Under the pieces are notes generated by a model. The model had not been told where the DNA came from. It saw only the letters and a list, made by a program, of their open reading frames with translations, and searched no databases. Below are positions 45,001 to 57,360 of a DNA stretch of 64,000 nt, one piece after another; within the stretch, counting starts at the first letter, position 1; each line of letters starts with the position of its first letter. Source of the stretch: Phytophthora colocasiae (taxonomy: Eukaryota > Oomycota > Peronosporomycetes > Peronosporales > Peronosporaceae); the NCBI GenBank assembly GCA_018806915.1, contig JAGKQI010000102.1:1488001-1552000 (forward strand), written 5' to 3'. The position numbers and the translations under genes are program-made.

Positions 45001-48000
45001 TTCGGTGCTGCAAGGAAAGCAGCGCGTAGAAGCTTAGCCGCCGCAATGCGCAGTTCACAAGCTTGCGAAAGCCCAAACGGATATTCCTGAGCTGACACAC
45101 CCGAGCCTGGAATTGCTGTCGTTGCACCTCCAGCACTACTAGGACTCTCAGCCCCAATCATCGTTACTCCATCGCGTTGGGAATCCTCCGAGATAAGTCT
45201 CCATACTTCTTGTAAAAACACCATAATTTCCTTCGTCAACGAAAATATAGGCGGCTCCAGCGATAACGCGTACGCCAAAGCATCCACGTAACCTGTCCTC
45301 GTGTTGCTAGGTAGCATGCGAAGATTGCACCCCGTAATTTGCTTGCTGATCAACTGATTGTATGGATACAATATTGCCGATACAGTGGTTTCTTGCAGTG
45401 ACGCAATTACGCTAATGCACTGCTTCGCATACTGGCGTGTTGGGGCCTTCGGACTCAGAAATTCTACAACAAGCATCTGGACCACCTCTGTATCCTGGAA
45501 GGCAACGCATGACAGGAAGTCCTTTTTCTTGGAATCTTCATCAAGCTGGTCTGCGTATCCCGAACGAACTCTCCAAGCCGTCTTCACAACATTTACCAAC
45601 GCCTCGCCGGTCTCGGTGCTAACAGTTGCACTCACTTCTGGTGGGTGATCCGATAGTACGAAGAATAACGCTTTAACAATCGTGAGCTCATTTTCATGGC
45701 ACCACTGAGGCTCCAACAGATCCACAAGAAGTTGAAGCCCAATTGCCCCACCGAGTTTTTGACGCCAGCTTCCCTTGTCGTAACACCCGTGGGCAAACAC
45801 TTCACACATGCAGTTAAACAATGCACCTCCATGCTCCACGGCCAGTTGTGGTGAATCGAACCGAGCAATTGCCGTCTTGACAATGAATTTGACCACCTCT
45901 TTCGCCGCATCAACAATGTGCTGGTCCGATGAGCTCAGTGCCACAGAGACTGCTTGAACATATGAGTAGAAATCATTTGTCACATCTGCCTCCGTCATGT
46001 TTGAAGTACCGTATGTCGCCTGGCGTAGTGTTTCAATTCGCTTTATCGTAGCCAAATGTCGACCTGGTGATAGACCTCTTGTCGCTGCATATAGTGTTGA
46101 CGCATGCAGCGATGAAAGTACAGCAAAATCTGGCTGATCTCGAGAGGAGTTGTTCAAGGATAGCACGGTTAGAAGCCCTGCCATACCTTCCAGCACTTTC
46201 CTCGCCTCCATGCCCACATCAATATCCACTACTGTTTCGAACAAGATGCCCAATAATTGTGAACGTACGCCACGCAACGCCTCCTGCGACATTACCTTCT
46301 GCGTCGGATCTACGTACTGCGTGCCTAAATCACCTGTGTCCGTGTCGACCGATTCTTGGTCAGCAACCGTGTAGGAATTGGCATTGAGAGATACAACCGC
46401 CGCGCGAGAAACAAACATAAACGCACAACGCTTGTGCTGCAGAATTGATCCACGAATTTTCCCCATCGTTTCCGTCTCCAATTGCAGGGTTTTGTCATCC
46501 TTTTCAAGCAAGAACGAGGGCTTTGCCACATTTTCACCTTCTTCAAGTTCATCTGCATCCGCAAGCCTCGAATCTGCCTTGTTGATGTTATTGCGCTCAG
46601 CCAACGTCTTTCGCAAATATGTACGAAGCACTTTTGTGGCCTGTGCAACCAGAACGTCCATCTTCATCGGGAATTTGCTAGCATGAGCTACTGGAACACC
46701 ATCACCCCCCATGTCGACATCCATTCTTCCTCCTTCTTCATCCCATTGAAATGTAAACGTGAGTCCTGTAAACGAGTGTTCATGGTAATCCAGGTTTAGC
46801 GGATCCATGAGATATTGTCGGTTTCGTCCACCGATTTTACCTAGAATCCGCATGGCCAATTCCCCATACGGATACGGAGGCGGAATGAGATGCGTATTTA
46901 ACGCCTCGATTATCTCAGTAAGCAGTCGGTCCTGGGAAGTCATAATGGGATACAAAAAGTCTGGATTCAGGTTGTCCACCCAAAACTCAAGTGTTCGTAG
47001 GCCCAAGTATGCCAACTCGCCGCGTGACAGGATCGCCCTCACCACCGACTTCATTAGGGACGGAAGGTACTGCAGCAACGAGCTTAGCCTAGCAGGGATT
47101 GTGAGACACAACTCCAATAGAACTTCTTGCATTGCTGGCTTGCCGATATGTTTTTGGAGTCGCATCAGAGCTGACAGTACTCCCGGCAATAATGGAAACA
47201 CTTCCTTGTAGAAGTTTTCATACTTTCCACCTGAAATCGATCGAAACAGCGCGCGCAACAAGAGCAAGTAGTTGTCAGGGTGCTTCGTAAATGTGGCTTG
47301 CTTTAGGCAAGACTCGATAATCGTGCGCAGGTGCGGAAACAGAGCTGATTCATTCGACTTGAATAGCGTCACCGAGCCAAAGACAATCTTGAACAAGCGA
47401 AGCACGATAGAAGCACGATGCGCTTGCGACACGGGGCGCATCTTCTCAAACTGCAGGTTCTCAATAGCCATCACTTTATCCACACGTTTTGTGTCAGGCA
47501 AGTCCCCTTCGGCCTCAACACTCAGGTCCTTCATCTGTGTGATTAAAAACTTCAGCAAGATCTCAGCAAACCAGCAGCTCACGTTTGAGTTAGCTAAGAA
47601 ATGCTGAGGAATCGTCAGAATAGCGTGATCTTGGAGAATGCATTCATAGAGCAGCTCGATGTTTGAGATAAAAAGATCTCGGAAATCTGCTGCTTCCAAA
47701 ACCGTGAATGCGCCAGCGAAGTGATCGAGCATTTGCTTTTCTTCTGACAGAGTATTTTCCGATAACGTGTATAGAATAAAACAACGCAATCCGTTTTGAA
47801 GCACCTTTGCAATAAGGAGTCGTTCATCGTCGGTCAAAGGGTAAACATGTTCAGTTCCTCTTCCAGACGAACGACTGGAAGCAGCATCCAATGCATGCAC
47901 GTTCAGCCCCTTGTGAACCCCTGGTGAAGTCGTTCCAGCAGTTACTCCACTTCCATCTGTGGTATTCGCATCAACAGTGGACAGATCCTTCGCATGAGGA

Positions 48001-49811
48001 TTTCGATAGTTCGCTGTACACCAGATCACAGCACGGATACCCAAAATCATCGTGCGTAACAGTGACTTGATATCACGAACACATGGTTCTTCTTCTGAGG
48101 CCGAATCTGCAGGCCGCAGAACTCGTAGATATCGCAACAATAACGTTTCCAACTTCTTTTCGTACTGCGACTTTTGGACAACTTCTTTTGGAAGTAGACT
48201 GGACTGCTTGATTTTATCCATGGCACCTCCTTCCAATAGGTCACTGCGATCTCCACTGGACTTGTTGCGCAGTGTTGTGGCAAGAGCCATTGGCAGATTG
48301 GCTAATGTCGTCCCGAATTTGCCAGATATTATTAACAGAATGCGCGACAAAATATTGCGGCCTTTCCAGGCATCGGCATCCTCATTCTTGGCGCTTATGT
48401 CGACGAGATTAAGCAGCAACCGAATACTTGTGGTCTGGATCGAAATTGGCAATGTCGAGTCGTGGATGCGCTTGCCATAGAAGTCCACGATCGTACTCAC
48501 CTGGCCCAGTGTTAGCATATCCCTAACGTGGTGGATCATATCTGCCAGCGTGGAGTACGCCAGTGGCCGAATCTGATAGAAGCTGCAACGTCCTTTCCCG
48601 ACAAGGACATCGTCATTCATCAGCAATTCTAGCTGCGGATAAAATCCACGTCGAAAATCTGTGGAGATGATATGCCTCGCCGCCACAAAAATGTCTTTTC
48701 TCAACACGAAGGCATCTTTAGGACATGCAACAAGTAACTTCACTGTGTTCTCACAAATCGCTTCTTGGAACGGACGCATCAGGTTGGCACATCCACGCAG
48801 CAAATACGTCACGAAAGATAGGGTTTTCACTTGGCAATCCAGGAAATCCAAATATCGTGATGGGTGCGTCGTAGCAGCCGTGTCAGGAGCACGTAATGCC
48901 AATGCTGACATCATCAAAGGCACCAACACCGGAATATAGCTTTCAATATAGCTGGGGTAACACTGAAACAGCAGCATAATGATCAATGGCAGCTCCGATA
49001 TCGTCTTAAACGACTCCAAATTGCTCCATATAGGGTCGTCTGTAGCTGCCTCGCTTCCAGCGGCAGCTGTGGCACTTGAACTTGTAGCAGAACTACCAAT
49101 TCCAGCACTGTTCTCATCCGCTCCACTTGTAGGACCTGTCGCAGTAACTGCTCCGGCGTTATCTTTGCCTATGCTGGCACTTACCGGTGCCCCTGTTTGT
49201 GCCGGCTCTGTCGTAGCAGCACTCTCTGTTTCGTTACCAGAAGTGCTAGGTTTCTTCTCTTCTTCAGCAGGTGTGGGTGTCGTTGCTTTTGCAGGAGTAG
49301 GCATTGTCGCCGCCGGGACCGAGCTGCCGGACTTGTGAGTCTCGGGTGGTTCGCTAAACTGCTTCTTCAGGGTTGCTTGCAAGTTCTTGTACATTAGCTG
49401 CACAAGCTCCAGGAACGGCTGCACTTCATTGCGCAGTCCTGGTCGGTAATTGCGGTGCAAGTCGAACAGCGTTTTAAGTGCAATGAGCGCGTTGTCCTCG
49501 TTATCCTTCTGCAGGACCTCCATGAGCAGCTGCAAGAGCTGTGCCACGTATGGTCGTAGCGCCTCATTGCTCGGTAGGCGGTTGAGAATCTGTAGTAGCA
49601 CCTTTCGGCAGCGGTTTGGCGTAGTGGCTCGGTGCTGCGGAGGCAGTTTAGTTTGTAGAAGCCCCTTCCAAACAGGGAAGAGCGCATCCAGGATACGGCC
49701 CAGCTGCGGCGTGTGCAGGATCTCGGCGCGACGGTACAAGTCCACCAGCTCCTTGAGCACGGCGTCCGGGTCGCCGTCCACCAGCTTCTGGCGCACCACC
49801 TCCACGTTCAT
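36009..49811 (-). CDS. TRRAP: Tra1/TRRAP, pseudokinase scaffold of SAGA/NuA4-type complexes
   Basis: Two exons: 41559-49811 and 36009-41477, with an 81-nt intron, giving about 4573 residues. It is larger than the roughly 3700-3860 residues of yeast and human proteins. Most of the length is helical HEAT-like repeats. The FAT region lies in exon 2 (KAEMFRLKALFLEAQGSLPEANQTFSHCL), followed by a PI3K-like domain and a C-terminal FATC segment ending YPTWYPWL. The kinase-like part has a TRRAP-type VIPLTPRVRLLEDN and no DFG or catalytic loop Asp that I can see, as expected for this pseudokinase. Tra1 recruits histone acetyltransferase complexes to activators in the nucleus. Odd features are an Ala/Gln-rich triple repeat (about residues 1864-2045) and a Ser/Thr/Ala/Gly-rich insert (about residues 155-265). 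Confidence 0.95.
43670..44220 (-). repeat. Ala/Gln-rich triple repeat inside Tra1
   Basis: Three units of about 50 residues are seen, each of the form QAQIQ-NAQK--AQA-ATAQAQG followed by AxAKxxxxAxYxxKAQAQ. They lie in 44070-44220, 43905-44045 and 43680-43830, with a Ser/Thr/Met-rich spacer between the second and third. The frame stays open through all. It is predicted to be helical and Gln-rich; no such segment is known to me from Tra1 of other groups. Confidence 0.8.
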
Positions 49812-50007
49812 GCTCGCCTCTTGGCGCCTTCCGCGCGATCGAGATTTGCGTTGTCTTGGTCTATCAACGCCTTCTATTGGCTGAAATCTAAATTACCGGA
49901 ACTTTCGGCGTTTGCATGAAAACTTATTGCCAAGAAGACCGAGGCACGAATCGAGAATCGTTGTGAGAATGAAATCGGGAAAAATGTATTGTCATACATG
50001 GATACAG

Positions 50008-51405
50008 TTAGTACGGCACGTAATGAACTTTGCCGGATGCCAGTGCGCTGCAGAGTGAGAATTGATTAGTCGTGGACTCGTTGTAGGCCGCTCGAGGGTC
50101 CACGCCAGAGAACTGTTGCCACGCCTCCATTGATCGCTGGCTGCCTACTGCGTAAATCTCAGCCTCTTCCAGCTGACCATCCTGGGTCGACACGGGCAAA
50201 TTTAGCAGTCGTCGGATCCGCCGGTTAGCCTCGTCCACACTACGCTGACGATGCTTGTCCGTGTCGTCGTTGATGGCTCCAGAAGACATAGCCAATGGAG
50301 GCTCCTGCCACTGGTAGCGAGCAAATAGAACGTCTACATTTGGCGCATAAAAATCGTAGCCGCGGGTCCAGAAGCGCGTGGCTCGAGCGTACTCATGTCC
50401 GACTGAGATCACCGGAGTGTGTGGATCTGAGCGCACGTCGAATAGCGCCCGAGCCAGGCCAAAGTGAAACACTTCCGAGTACTGTGTCTGCAATATCGGT
50501 GACAATAACGCGGCTCCTTGGCGTGGTACTGACTCGGGGGCGTTAAACTCCACGACGGCGTCTTTAGATTTGTCGTGAATACGAGCTGAGCACTGCACGA
50601 GCATGGTCGAGTTCGTGAGCCCACGCAACTCGATAGACTTTGGGGAGACGCTTAAGATGGCCATATCATTGCCCACGCTGTACCATTGTTTGATCAGCTT
50701 CAGGTCCCAGTTCTCCGTAAACACCACAACTGCTGGATCCACAGAAAGATAAAAGTCGTTCGCGAACTTGCGCTCGATCATCCCTTCGGCAACGTACCGA
50801 GCAACAGTAGCTCCACGTGCTCCTGATGCATCTCTCCGTTGTGTACGAAGCTGTCCGGATCGCAGCAGTGTGTTGCAGTCCTTGGGCTGAAGTTCGCAGT
50901 ACCGCTGCACGCACGTTTGCTCTCGAGTCAAATGCAATTCCTCGAAGACGCGAAAGTGGACTCTTGATACTAGAAACGATGCAGCACGTGCGTCAACGAG
51001 TGTCTGGGCGCATGCCTCACTATCTCGGAAGTGAGTGAGGACCACCACGACCTGCTTGTCGTCATGAAAACCATACTCCTCTCGCTGACTTTTTACGTTG
51101 GTCTGGCGCTCAGCAGCCAACTGCTCCTCCTGTTTGAGGAGCTTCTCCTGTTTTGCCACTGGAGATAATGTCTGGTGTAATGTGCGACGAGGAGACGCCA
51201 CGGCCACCAGTGATGCCGACGGTGGCAACTGCATGAAGAGGCGCCAGGTCATCATAACGCAGAGACACAGGGCCGTGACAGCTACGCCCACGATAGTGCG
51301 GCGTCGCCGGAATAACGCAGCCTCCTTAGTGCTCATGGAGATGTCTCGTCCGCGCGGACGTGATTGCGGGAGCCCCAGCGCCGACAGGGGCGTCTGGAAT
51401 GCCAT
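50008..51405 (-). CDS. Type II membrane GlcNAc-transferase-like protein (GT60 type), 465 aa
   Basis: A single exon. The N-terminus is cytosolic and basic (RRRRT), followed by one membrane segment IVGVAVTALCLCVMMTWRLF (about residues 36-55), a Golgi type II layout. The luminal part has VVVVLTHFRDSEACAQTLVDA, RDASGARGATVARYVAEGMI, FYLSVDPAVVVFTENWD and HFGLARALFDV. This order matches glycosyltransferases related to the Skp1 GlcNAc-transferase (GT60): a start motif with Arg-Asp, an ARY motif and a D.D-like element, here SVDPAVV. The replacement of the usual DSH-like motif by SVDPAV leaves activity uncertain. The acceptor is unknown. It lies about 200 bp upstream of the Tra1 start, on the same strand. 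Confidence 0.7.
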   Translation of the reverse strand: MAFQTPLSALGLPQSRPRGRDISMSTKEAALFRRRRTIVGVAVTALCLCVMMTWRLFMQLPPSASLVAVASPRRTLHQTLSPVAKQEKLLKQEEQLAAERQTNVKSQREEYGFHDDKQVVVVLTHFRDSEACAQTLVDARAASFLVSRVHFRVFEELHLTREQTCVQRYCELQPKDCNTLLRSGQLRTQRRDASGARGATVARYVAEGMIERKFANDFYLSVDPAVVVFTENWDLKLIKQWYSVGNDMAILSVSPKSIELRGLTNSTMLVQCSARIHDKSKDAVVEFNAPESVPRQGAALLSPILQTQYSEVFHFGLARALFDVRSDPHTPVISVGHEYARATRFWTRGYDFYAPNVDVLFARYQWQEPPLAMSSGAINDDTDKHRQRSVDEANRRIRRLLNLPVSTQDGQLEEAEIYAVGSQRSMEAWQQFSGVDPRAAYNESTTNQFSLCSALASGKVHYVPY

Positions 51406-51659
51406 GCTTGCTTTCGAGGTGATGAAGATAAGGAAGTGACGCTCTGAGTGTATCGTGTTCGATGGGTTTATGGAAACTATGGGAGATCATAAATGAACTT
51501 CTTCAACTTTAGTGTTGTTCTCTTTGCAAGAGGCTCAATAGCAATAGCGGTGGCTTTAAGTGTGTTTAAACGAAAGTATATTGATCGGCATCCATGCCCT
51601 TGCGAAAGCTGCTTTATCGCGAATATTATTGAGGTTCCCGGCTGAAAGAGCACTGATGC

Positions 51660-52112
51660 CTACTGCGACGTCAACGCGTACGCGCAGCCAGCAAGGACGA
51701 CCAGGAGAACCACCCCCGCTATGATCATCATCGGATTGGAGTCGGATTGCTTCTCCTTGAAGGCTGCAAACACATAGCAACAACGTTAACATCAATGCAC
51801 GCGTAATATCTCGTAGCAGTCCGTACTGTTTCCGGGAATTGCGTATCTGGACCTCAGCTGAGCCGCGCTGAGATCGCTGTCACGCACGCTACCCCCGCGC
51901 TCGTAGCGCTGCCGCAGCTCGCTTGCGCTCATGCCATCGTCCATTGTCTGTGCTGAGGCTGCTTGTTGCACGAGTTCCTTTATTGGGATCTGCTGCTCCG
52001 TTTCGTAGCGCCTTTTTAAGATCGGTTGGTTGAAACTGACAGAGCTCAATGGCTGACCTCCGCCTAGGTGGCTGATAAAGTACGGGAGTCGTGGTTTTAA
52101 ATGAATTCTCAC
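51660..52112 (-). CDS. Small tail-anchored membrane protein, 129 aa
   Basis: Two exons on the minus strand: 51827-52112 and 51660-51763, with a 63-nt intron in good GT..AG form. The first exon has a basic N-terminus, a helical QIPIKELVQQAASAQ segment and two short repeats, SASELRQRYERGGS and SAAQLRSRYAIPGN. The second exon encodes a membrane helix MIIAGVVLLVVLAGCAYAL directly before the stop, giving a C-tail anchor. I know no named family. The start may instead be the internal ATG of MDDGMSA, giving about 73 residues. Confidence 0.65.
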
Positions 52113-52604
52113 TGTGGCCTTATTATATGGCTAGCCAAGCCATTCGCACAAGTGGAACAGAAGTTCCTTGCTCCAACGAATAAACAATAATAGTATATAC
52201 TGTATACTATCGCATTGCCATAGTACTTTGTGTTGTGTTTAATAGACCACTGGGTGGTTTAAATGACCCAGTGTTCTTCTTACATAAAATCGCACTTAAT
52301 ATAAAAAATAATACAAACTTATATTATTGTAGGATAAGCAATTTTTTTTTTATTTTCCAAACACAGGAAGACCCCTTTCCTAACCCTTTCGAATTCGAGA
52401 CGGAACTCACCAATCAAATCTGACCAAAGTTTGTTTTGACCAATCACAGGCCATCCATAAAAATTCCTAAGGTGTTCCCAATTATCTTGGGAAAATCTGC
52501 GCATTACCCAATAATGGTACTTACAAATATCAAGTCAAAATGTGCATTATTAGAATAACTACGACTCTCCCAAATTCACCCCACGCCCCCCGCCATTCAA
52601 AAAG
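52113..52604. other. A/T-rich intergenic region at the edge of the transposon block
   Basis: No gene is seen. The stretch is markedly richer in A and T than the gene block to the left and contains several homopolymer runs, such as T9 around 52341. It separates the conserved genes from the Crypton-type element and may contain the element's left end, but I could not identify a border. Confidence 0.5.
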
Positions 52605-54733
52605 ATGCAGCGCAGTGCGAGAGGGCTCGATGTCCCGCAAGGAACGGCAGGGCAAGAAGCAGCAGCAATGAAATGCTTTGGAGAGTTTCTATCACCCGGA
52701 AACATGGATGAGAACTCCATCGCTAGCATAGCGAAGTCTCTCTCGGGTTCTGATGCTCTACCTAGCCAAAACTTTTACTCATTGCTAACTGCCTTTTCCA
52801 TTTTCCTGCAAACCAAACAAAGCTCTCGCGGTAGCCACCTCGCCAAGGCAACCGCTGTTGGCTATATGTCACAGGTGGTCAACCTGCTACGAGAGCGGTA
52901 TCCGCAGTTTATGTCAGACAGCAAGCGAATTAGAAAAATTCGAGATAAAATGGCTGCTGCTATTGAAGAGCGGAATTTACTAACCGGTGTGCAAACAGGA
53001 GAAACCCCTGGCTGCACGCTAGGCGATTTGCGTCTGCTTGTACAAGAAACTAGTATTAGGGGGGTTGGAAATGGCTACAAGAGTCTACATGATGCTGCGG
53101 TACTAATACTGATGTGGCACACCTTCGGTCGTGCCATTGATACATGCTTTGCTAGAAAGACTCAACTCTCTATGTCTGCGTCGGGAGAGCTGTTCATGCG
53201 TATATCAAGAATCAAGACGTCGGTAGTGCAAGGCATTTCGATCTACAAAGCTGCAGTGCATTGGGAGCAGTGCATGCTACATGCACTTGGTATGCTTTTT
53301 GTTGGAGCTTCCGAGCCTTCAAGTTATGTGTACCGCACGCGGCTGCGTCAGATTTGCCTGGAGAGAAGGCGTACAGTCAAGACGAAGCGATTCTGTATTG
53401 GGAGAGTCTTGAAGAAAAGCAGGACTCAAAGGAGCCCGCAGCCAAACGCATAAGAGGAAGACCAAGTGTAGCCAAGTACATCAACGACATCATCGCGTTG
53501 ATCACGGAGCGTCTCTCAAAATCCGCTGCCCCACTGCCTTCTAAACTCACACCCGGGCTAAGCAGTCACTCCTTGAGACGAGGTGCTGCTGCCTACGCGA
53601 ATGCTTCGCCGAAACTCGCGATCCAGTGGATCTCGACAAGAGGGGCGTGGCTGTTGGACTCGCTAACCAAGGCGTTCGCTTACGTCGGCACCACCACACG
53701 AGAGGACCAAAGCGTTGGTAAGGTGCTCGCTGGGTACCAGGATCCGCATCTACCTTGCATCACGCCGTCGATTGTGTCGTTGAAGGCGCAACTGCCTGAT
53801 CTCGAGTACGCTCGGCTGCTAGCACTGCGGGCTCAGCTGTTCAAGAACGTGTCTGGCTTCGCTGACGTAACCTCAACGTTGATGGTGCTGTCTTGGATGC
53901 TGCAATGGCAGCGCTGCTCATACATCTCGAGGAAGTCGCAGCAGCAGTGGAGGAAGAGCAGAGCGTGTCTGGCTTCACGTCGCACTACCTATACCGGTTT
54001 CATGAAGCTCTAGATGTCACCAACTCAACGCTGGGTGCTCGATTGACACTAGAGTCTTGTATCCAATGGGGTCGTCAATTGCGGGTGCTGTGGGAGACAG
54101 AGAATCACGCCCAGCTTGGAAATCGTAGTGGCGGTGACACAGCGGCTCTTGGTGCGGCGATAACTCAAATGCTGGTATCCATCGGGACGATGCAGCAAAC
54201 GCTGCATAAGCTTGTTGCTATGCATGAAACGCAGACAAGTAACGCACCACAGCCGTCACCATGCACTTGCGGTTCTTCTAATGTTAGCACCCCAGTTGTC
54301 CCAGGGGCTGCTTCTTCAACTGGTACACGATGGAGCTGTGGCATACTGCGACGCAGAAGAAACAACAATTTGTGCGCGCCGATCTGAAGGCATGCATTAA
54401 CATAATGATAATCGCCGGAGGTCGCGACGTGAACATACCTGCATCGCCTGTAGAACGCAACGGCGTATCTTACCGAATGTGGAAGCAGCCCTCTGGACGC
54501 TGGCAGAAGACTTGGACGAGAAAACCAATGCGAAGCTGAGCCAAATCGATGGGAAAAACACGTCGAAGACAGCCGGATCTTTGCGGAAACGCTGGAGGAA
54601 GCTGAGGCTTGAGCATCGACCGGAGTTTAATGCGCTGTGCTCCGCGTACATCACTCGTAGAGCAAGCAACGGTATCATCGACCAGTGCACACCTGACACG
54701 CATATGTGGAAGCAGAAAGACTTGGAATTGTAG
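52605..54733 (+). mobile_element. Crypton-type element with tyrosine recombinase, frameshifted
   Basis: The first frame (52605-53453) holds a helical core-binding region (YSLLTAFSIFLQTKQ...AKATAVGYMSQVVNLLRERYP) and the first catalytic Arg in MWHTFGRAIDTC. A second frame (to about 53890) has the box HSLRRGAAAYAN (His and second Arg) and the likely nucleophile in KAFAYV. A third frame (53893-54387) continues with a coiled region. A last piece at 54479-54733 is a lysine/arginine-rich helix found at such C-termini. The residues R..HxxR..Y define tyrosine recombinases, and their placement fits the eukaryotic Crypton group known from oomycetes and fungi. Frameshifts near 53340 and 53890 make it inactive. 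Ends and target duplications were not found. Confidence 0.8.
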
Positions 54734-55588
54734 GCTCAGGTCATGCATTCACTTTAACGTTGTAATGGTACGCTTACATATCTAAATGACAGCAAACACA
54801 GCACACATACAACAGCCTCGCGGTGAGCGTCCATAAACAAGGTCATTAAATAGTCTACCACACAGCACAACCACTCACGCACCCTATATCAGCAAAACCC
54901 CCAGTCAAAAGCATCTAGGGACGCTGCCAGCACGCAAAACGGGCAGCATTCCGCCAGCCCTGCCGGGTTTTAGAAGTTGCGAGCGCTAACTCCCACAGGA
55001 GGGGCAGCGTGACTTGCTTTATGTGATGACACGTCCGCTGGGGTCTGCAGGCCAATGCTGTGGTCCATTGGAGCTCTTCGTGTCGCTCTCCCTCTCTGCT
55101 AAAGCGAGCTGATATCGGAGGAGGGGAGAATGAACCGCTGTGGCGGATCGAGGAAAAAACCTCGAAAGGTTTTTGCATTTTGGAGCCGATAATATCAGCA
55201 TAGTTATTTCAAGTGTATTGGGAATGCCACGCCGATTGGCTGATGTCATTTGGGACCGAGGTTGGGAACTCGTCGATTAGTGATAAAAAAAAGTTTATCT
55301 CTGGCGCAAGCAGGTATATCTACCGCAACTACCGAAAGCGCGAGAACGCGTTGCCAGCACAATACAATGCTGCACAACAAAAGTGTGGCAGCACAGCGAA
55401 TGTGTGTCATCACAGCAACTTGTGGTAGCAGCGGAGTAAGTTTTACAGGCTGTGCAATGCAGTTTCATGTAACTAGAGCCAGTTCGTATTTGAAGAGCCC
55501 ACCAGCAGTCCCCACAGGCTCGCGTCAGTATCCACATTTGATAGGCTGTTAAAGGACAACATACACTTGAAAACGCACCCGAGCGATC
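54734..55588. other. Non-coding spacer between transposons
   Basis: I find only short overlapping open frames of unlikely composition on both strands. It probably contains the right end of the Crypton-type element and the left end of the MULE, neither of which I can delimit. Confidence 0.4.
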
Positions 55589-57360
55589 ATGCCGAAACGC
55601 GTTGATTGGCGCGAGAAGGCCGTGGAGATCGACTCGGTCCTCGACGAGAAGATTCTGGCAGAGCTGATCGCATGACGCGAGTCATAGCCAAAACATGGCA
55701 TGTTTATTGTGCCCGGACGCCCCGCACAAGATGCTATATCGTTTCCTGAAGTGCAGCTCTTCTCCGTGCGAGGAGGCCAATGTGGAGGCGTGTTATTGGA
55801 GGGGGAAGACAATTACATGTCCGGAGACCGGTGTACAATCAATTTTCGACGTTGGTGAGCACACGAGCTGTGTCAGCTCCCCCAAAAAGAAGCGCTTAAC
55901 CCCTGTGCAGAAAGACTTTTGCAGGGAGATGGCTACACACCACCTGCGGCCTCTGAGAATTCGGAATGCTCTAGCTAGAAAGTTTGACATGCCTTTGGAA
56001 ACTGCACCATCCCTCAGTACCGTTTAAAACTTCGTCAATTACTACTCCCGGAAGTACTTGACAACCACGACCGAGTGGGCACCTTCAAGGTCTGGGTTCA
56101 CAGTCATGCATTCAACAGAAGCGAGACACTACATCAGCCGTTTACGTTTGGGTGGGATACGGACGTTGATGGGAACTTAGTCGTGGGCAATGGATCCGAT
56201 CAAAACCCTTTTATTGTCGGGATTACGACCAAAGCGCTGCTGCTACGAATGAACCGTTCTCCAGACAGATTTGTCTTTCACATCGACAACACTTATAAAA
56301 CGAATCACTGCGATTAACCCGTAATGGTGCTGGGAATCTCGGATTCCTCACGTGCATTTCATTTGGTGGCCCACCATCTTTGAAGCCGTTCTGCGATCGC
56401 TGGGCCAAATTTACGAGTTGGTGACTGAAAATAATCTGGAAGTGCGGTACAGCATGGCAGACGCGGACCAAGCGCAGTTCAAAGCACTCCAATCAGTGTT
56501 TGGCGGCTCTAGTAACTTTTACTTCCTCATGTGCTTTTTTTCCATTTAATGGAAAATGTACACAAAGTGATTAAGGGCTTTCCCTCGGGTGTGTCTATGA
56601 CTTGCACTTTGCGCGTTCATGGGAAGAATTTGTTCAGTTACGGGACGCTATAATTCAAAGTTGGTGCTCAGATTCTACTCTCGTTGGATTCACGAAGTAC
56701 ATGTGCAAGCAGTGGCTGTACGGGCGGTTCAGTTGTTGGCAAGCGTTTGCTACTCCCTGTGGCTACGCTACTACTAACAACCCCACAGAGACGTTTAACG
56801 CTTCACCGAAGCGTGACTACACATTCCGACGTCGACTGAAAATGGGCGTGTTATTGCGTGAATTGAGCTCGTGCTGCGCGTCCACCTCCGAGTCACCCAA
56901 GGCGTTCATGGCCACGCCGGTTCCAGCTTTCACCCTCACACGGCGAGCACAGGACATGAAACGTGCAGGCTTACTGTCCATGAGCGAGGGCCAGGACTCC
57001 GATTTTACGTGCGCTGGGGCACCTCAAGTGGTAAGAGTGTTGTCCATGCGTCCGCCACGCATTACCTATTCCCCTAACAAAAAACGTAACGAGGAGGGAA
57101 TTGCTGTGTCGGCTCAGATGGGGAGTAACTACGCTCATATGGAAGTCGAAAGACAGCCTTGGGGGAGGATGGCCAGTGGATGTACAGTAGCAGTGTCCTT
57201 GCAACTAGTGGTTTGCATTTGGTGCGTGCGTGCACGTTGTAGTTGCACTACGATCTTCAGCTTATGTGGACTCCAGTGGGCATGAAGTCCTTGTGCGCAT
57301 GAAGGAGCGTAACAGAGACAGTCGCCCGCGCGCTATTGGTCCAGCGCTCAGTTACGATTG
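55589..57360 (+). mobile_element. MULE (Mutator-like) transposase pseudogene
   Basis: Pieces in changing frames follow the MULE order. First comes a FLYWCH-like zinc finger region (MLYRFLKCSSSPC...ACYWRGKTITC). Then there is HIDNTYKTN (first D) with VMVLGISDSSRAFHLVA, followed by MADADQAQFKAL (second D) and a C..H..N motif (FLMCFFHLMENVHKV). Next are FTKYMCKQWLYGRF and NPTETFNASPKRDYTFRRR, and last a SWIM-type zinc finger remnant (FGACVHVVVAL) near 57220. At least five frame changes or stops break it. A short open piece before it (55590-55674, MPKRVDWREKAVEIDSVLDE) may be its N-terminus. Terminal repeats were not found. Confidence 0.8.

Noticed and set aside
48979..49338. Ala/Val/Ser-rich frame opposite the start of Tra1
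   Set aside because: It is the antisense shadow of the low-complexity Ser/Thr/Ala/Gly insert of Tra1.
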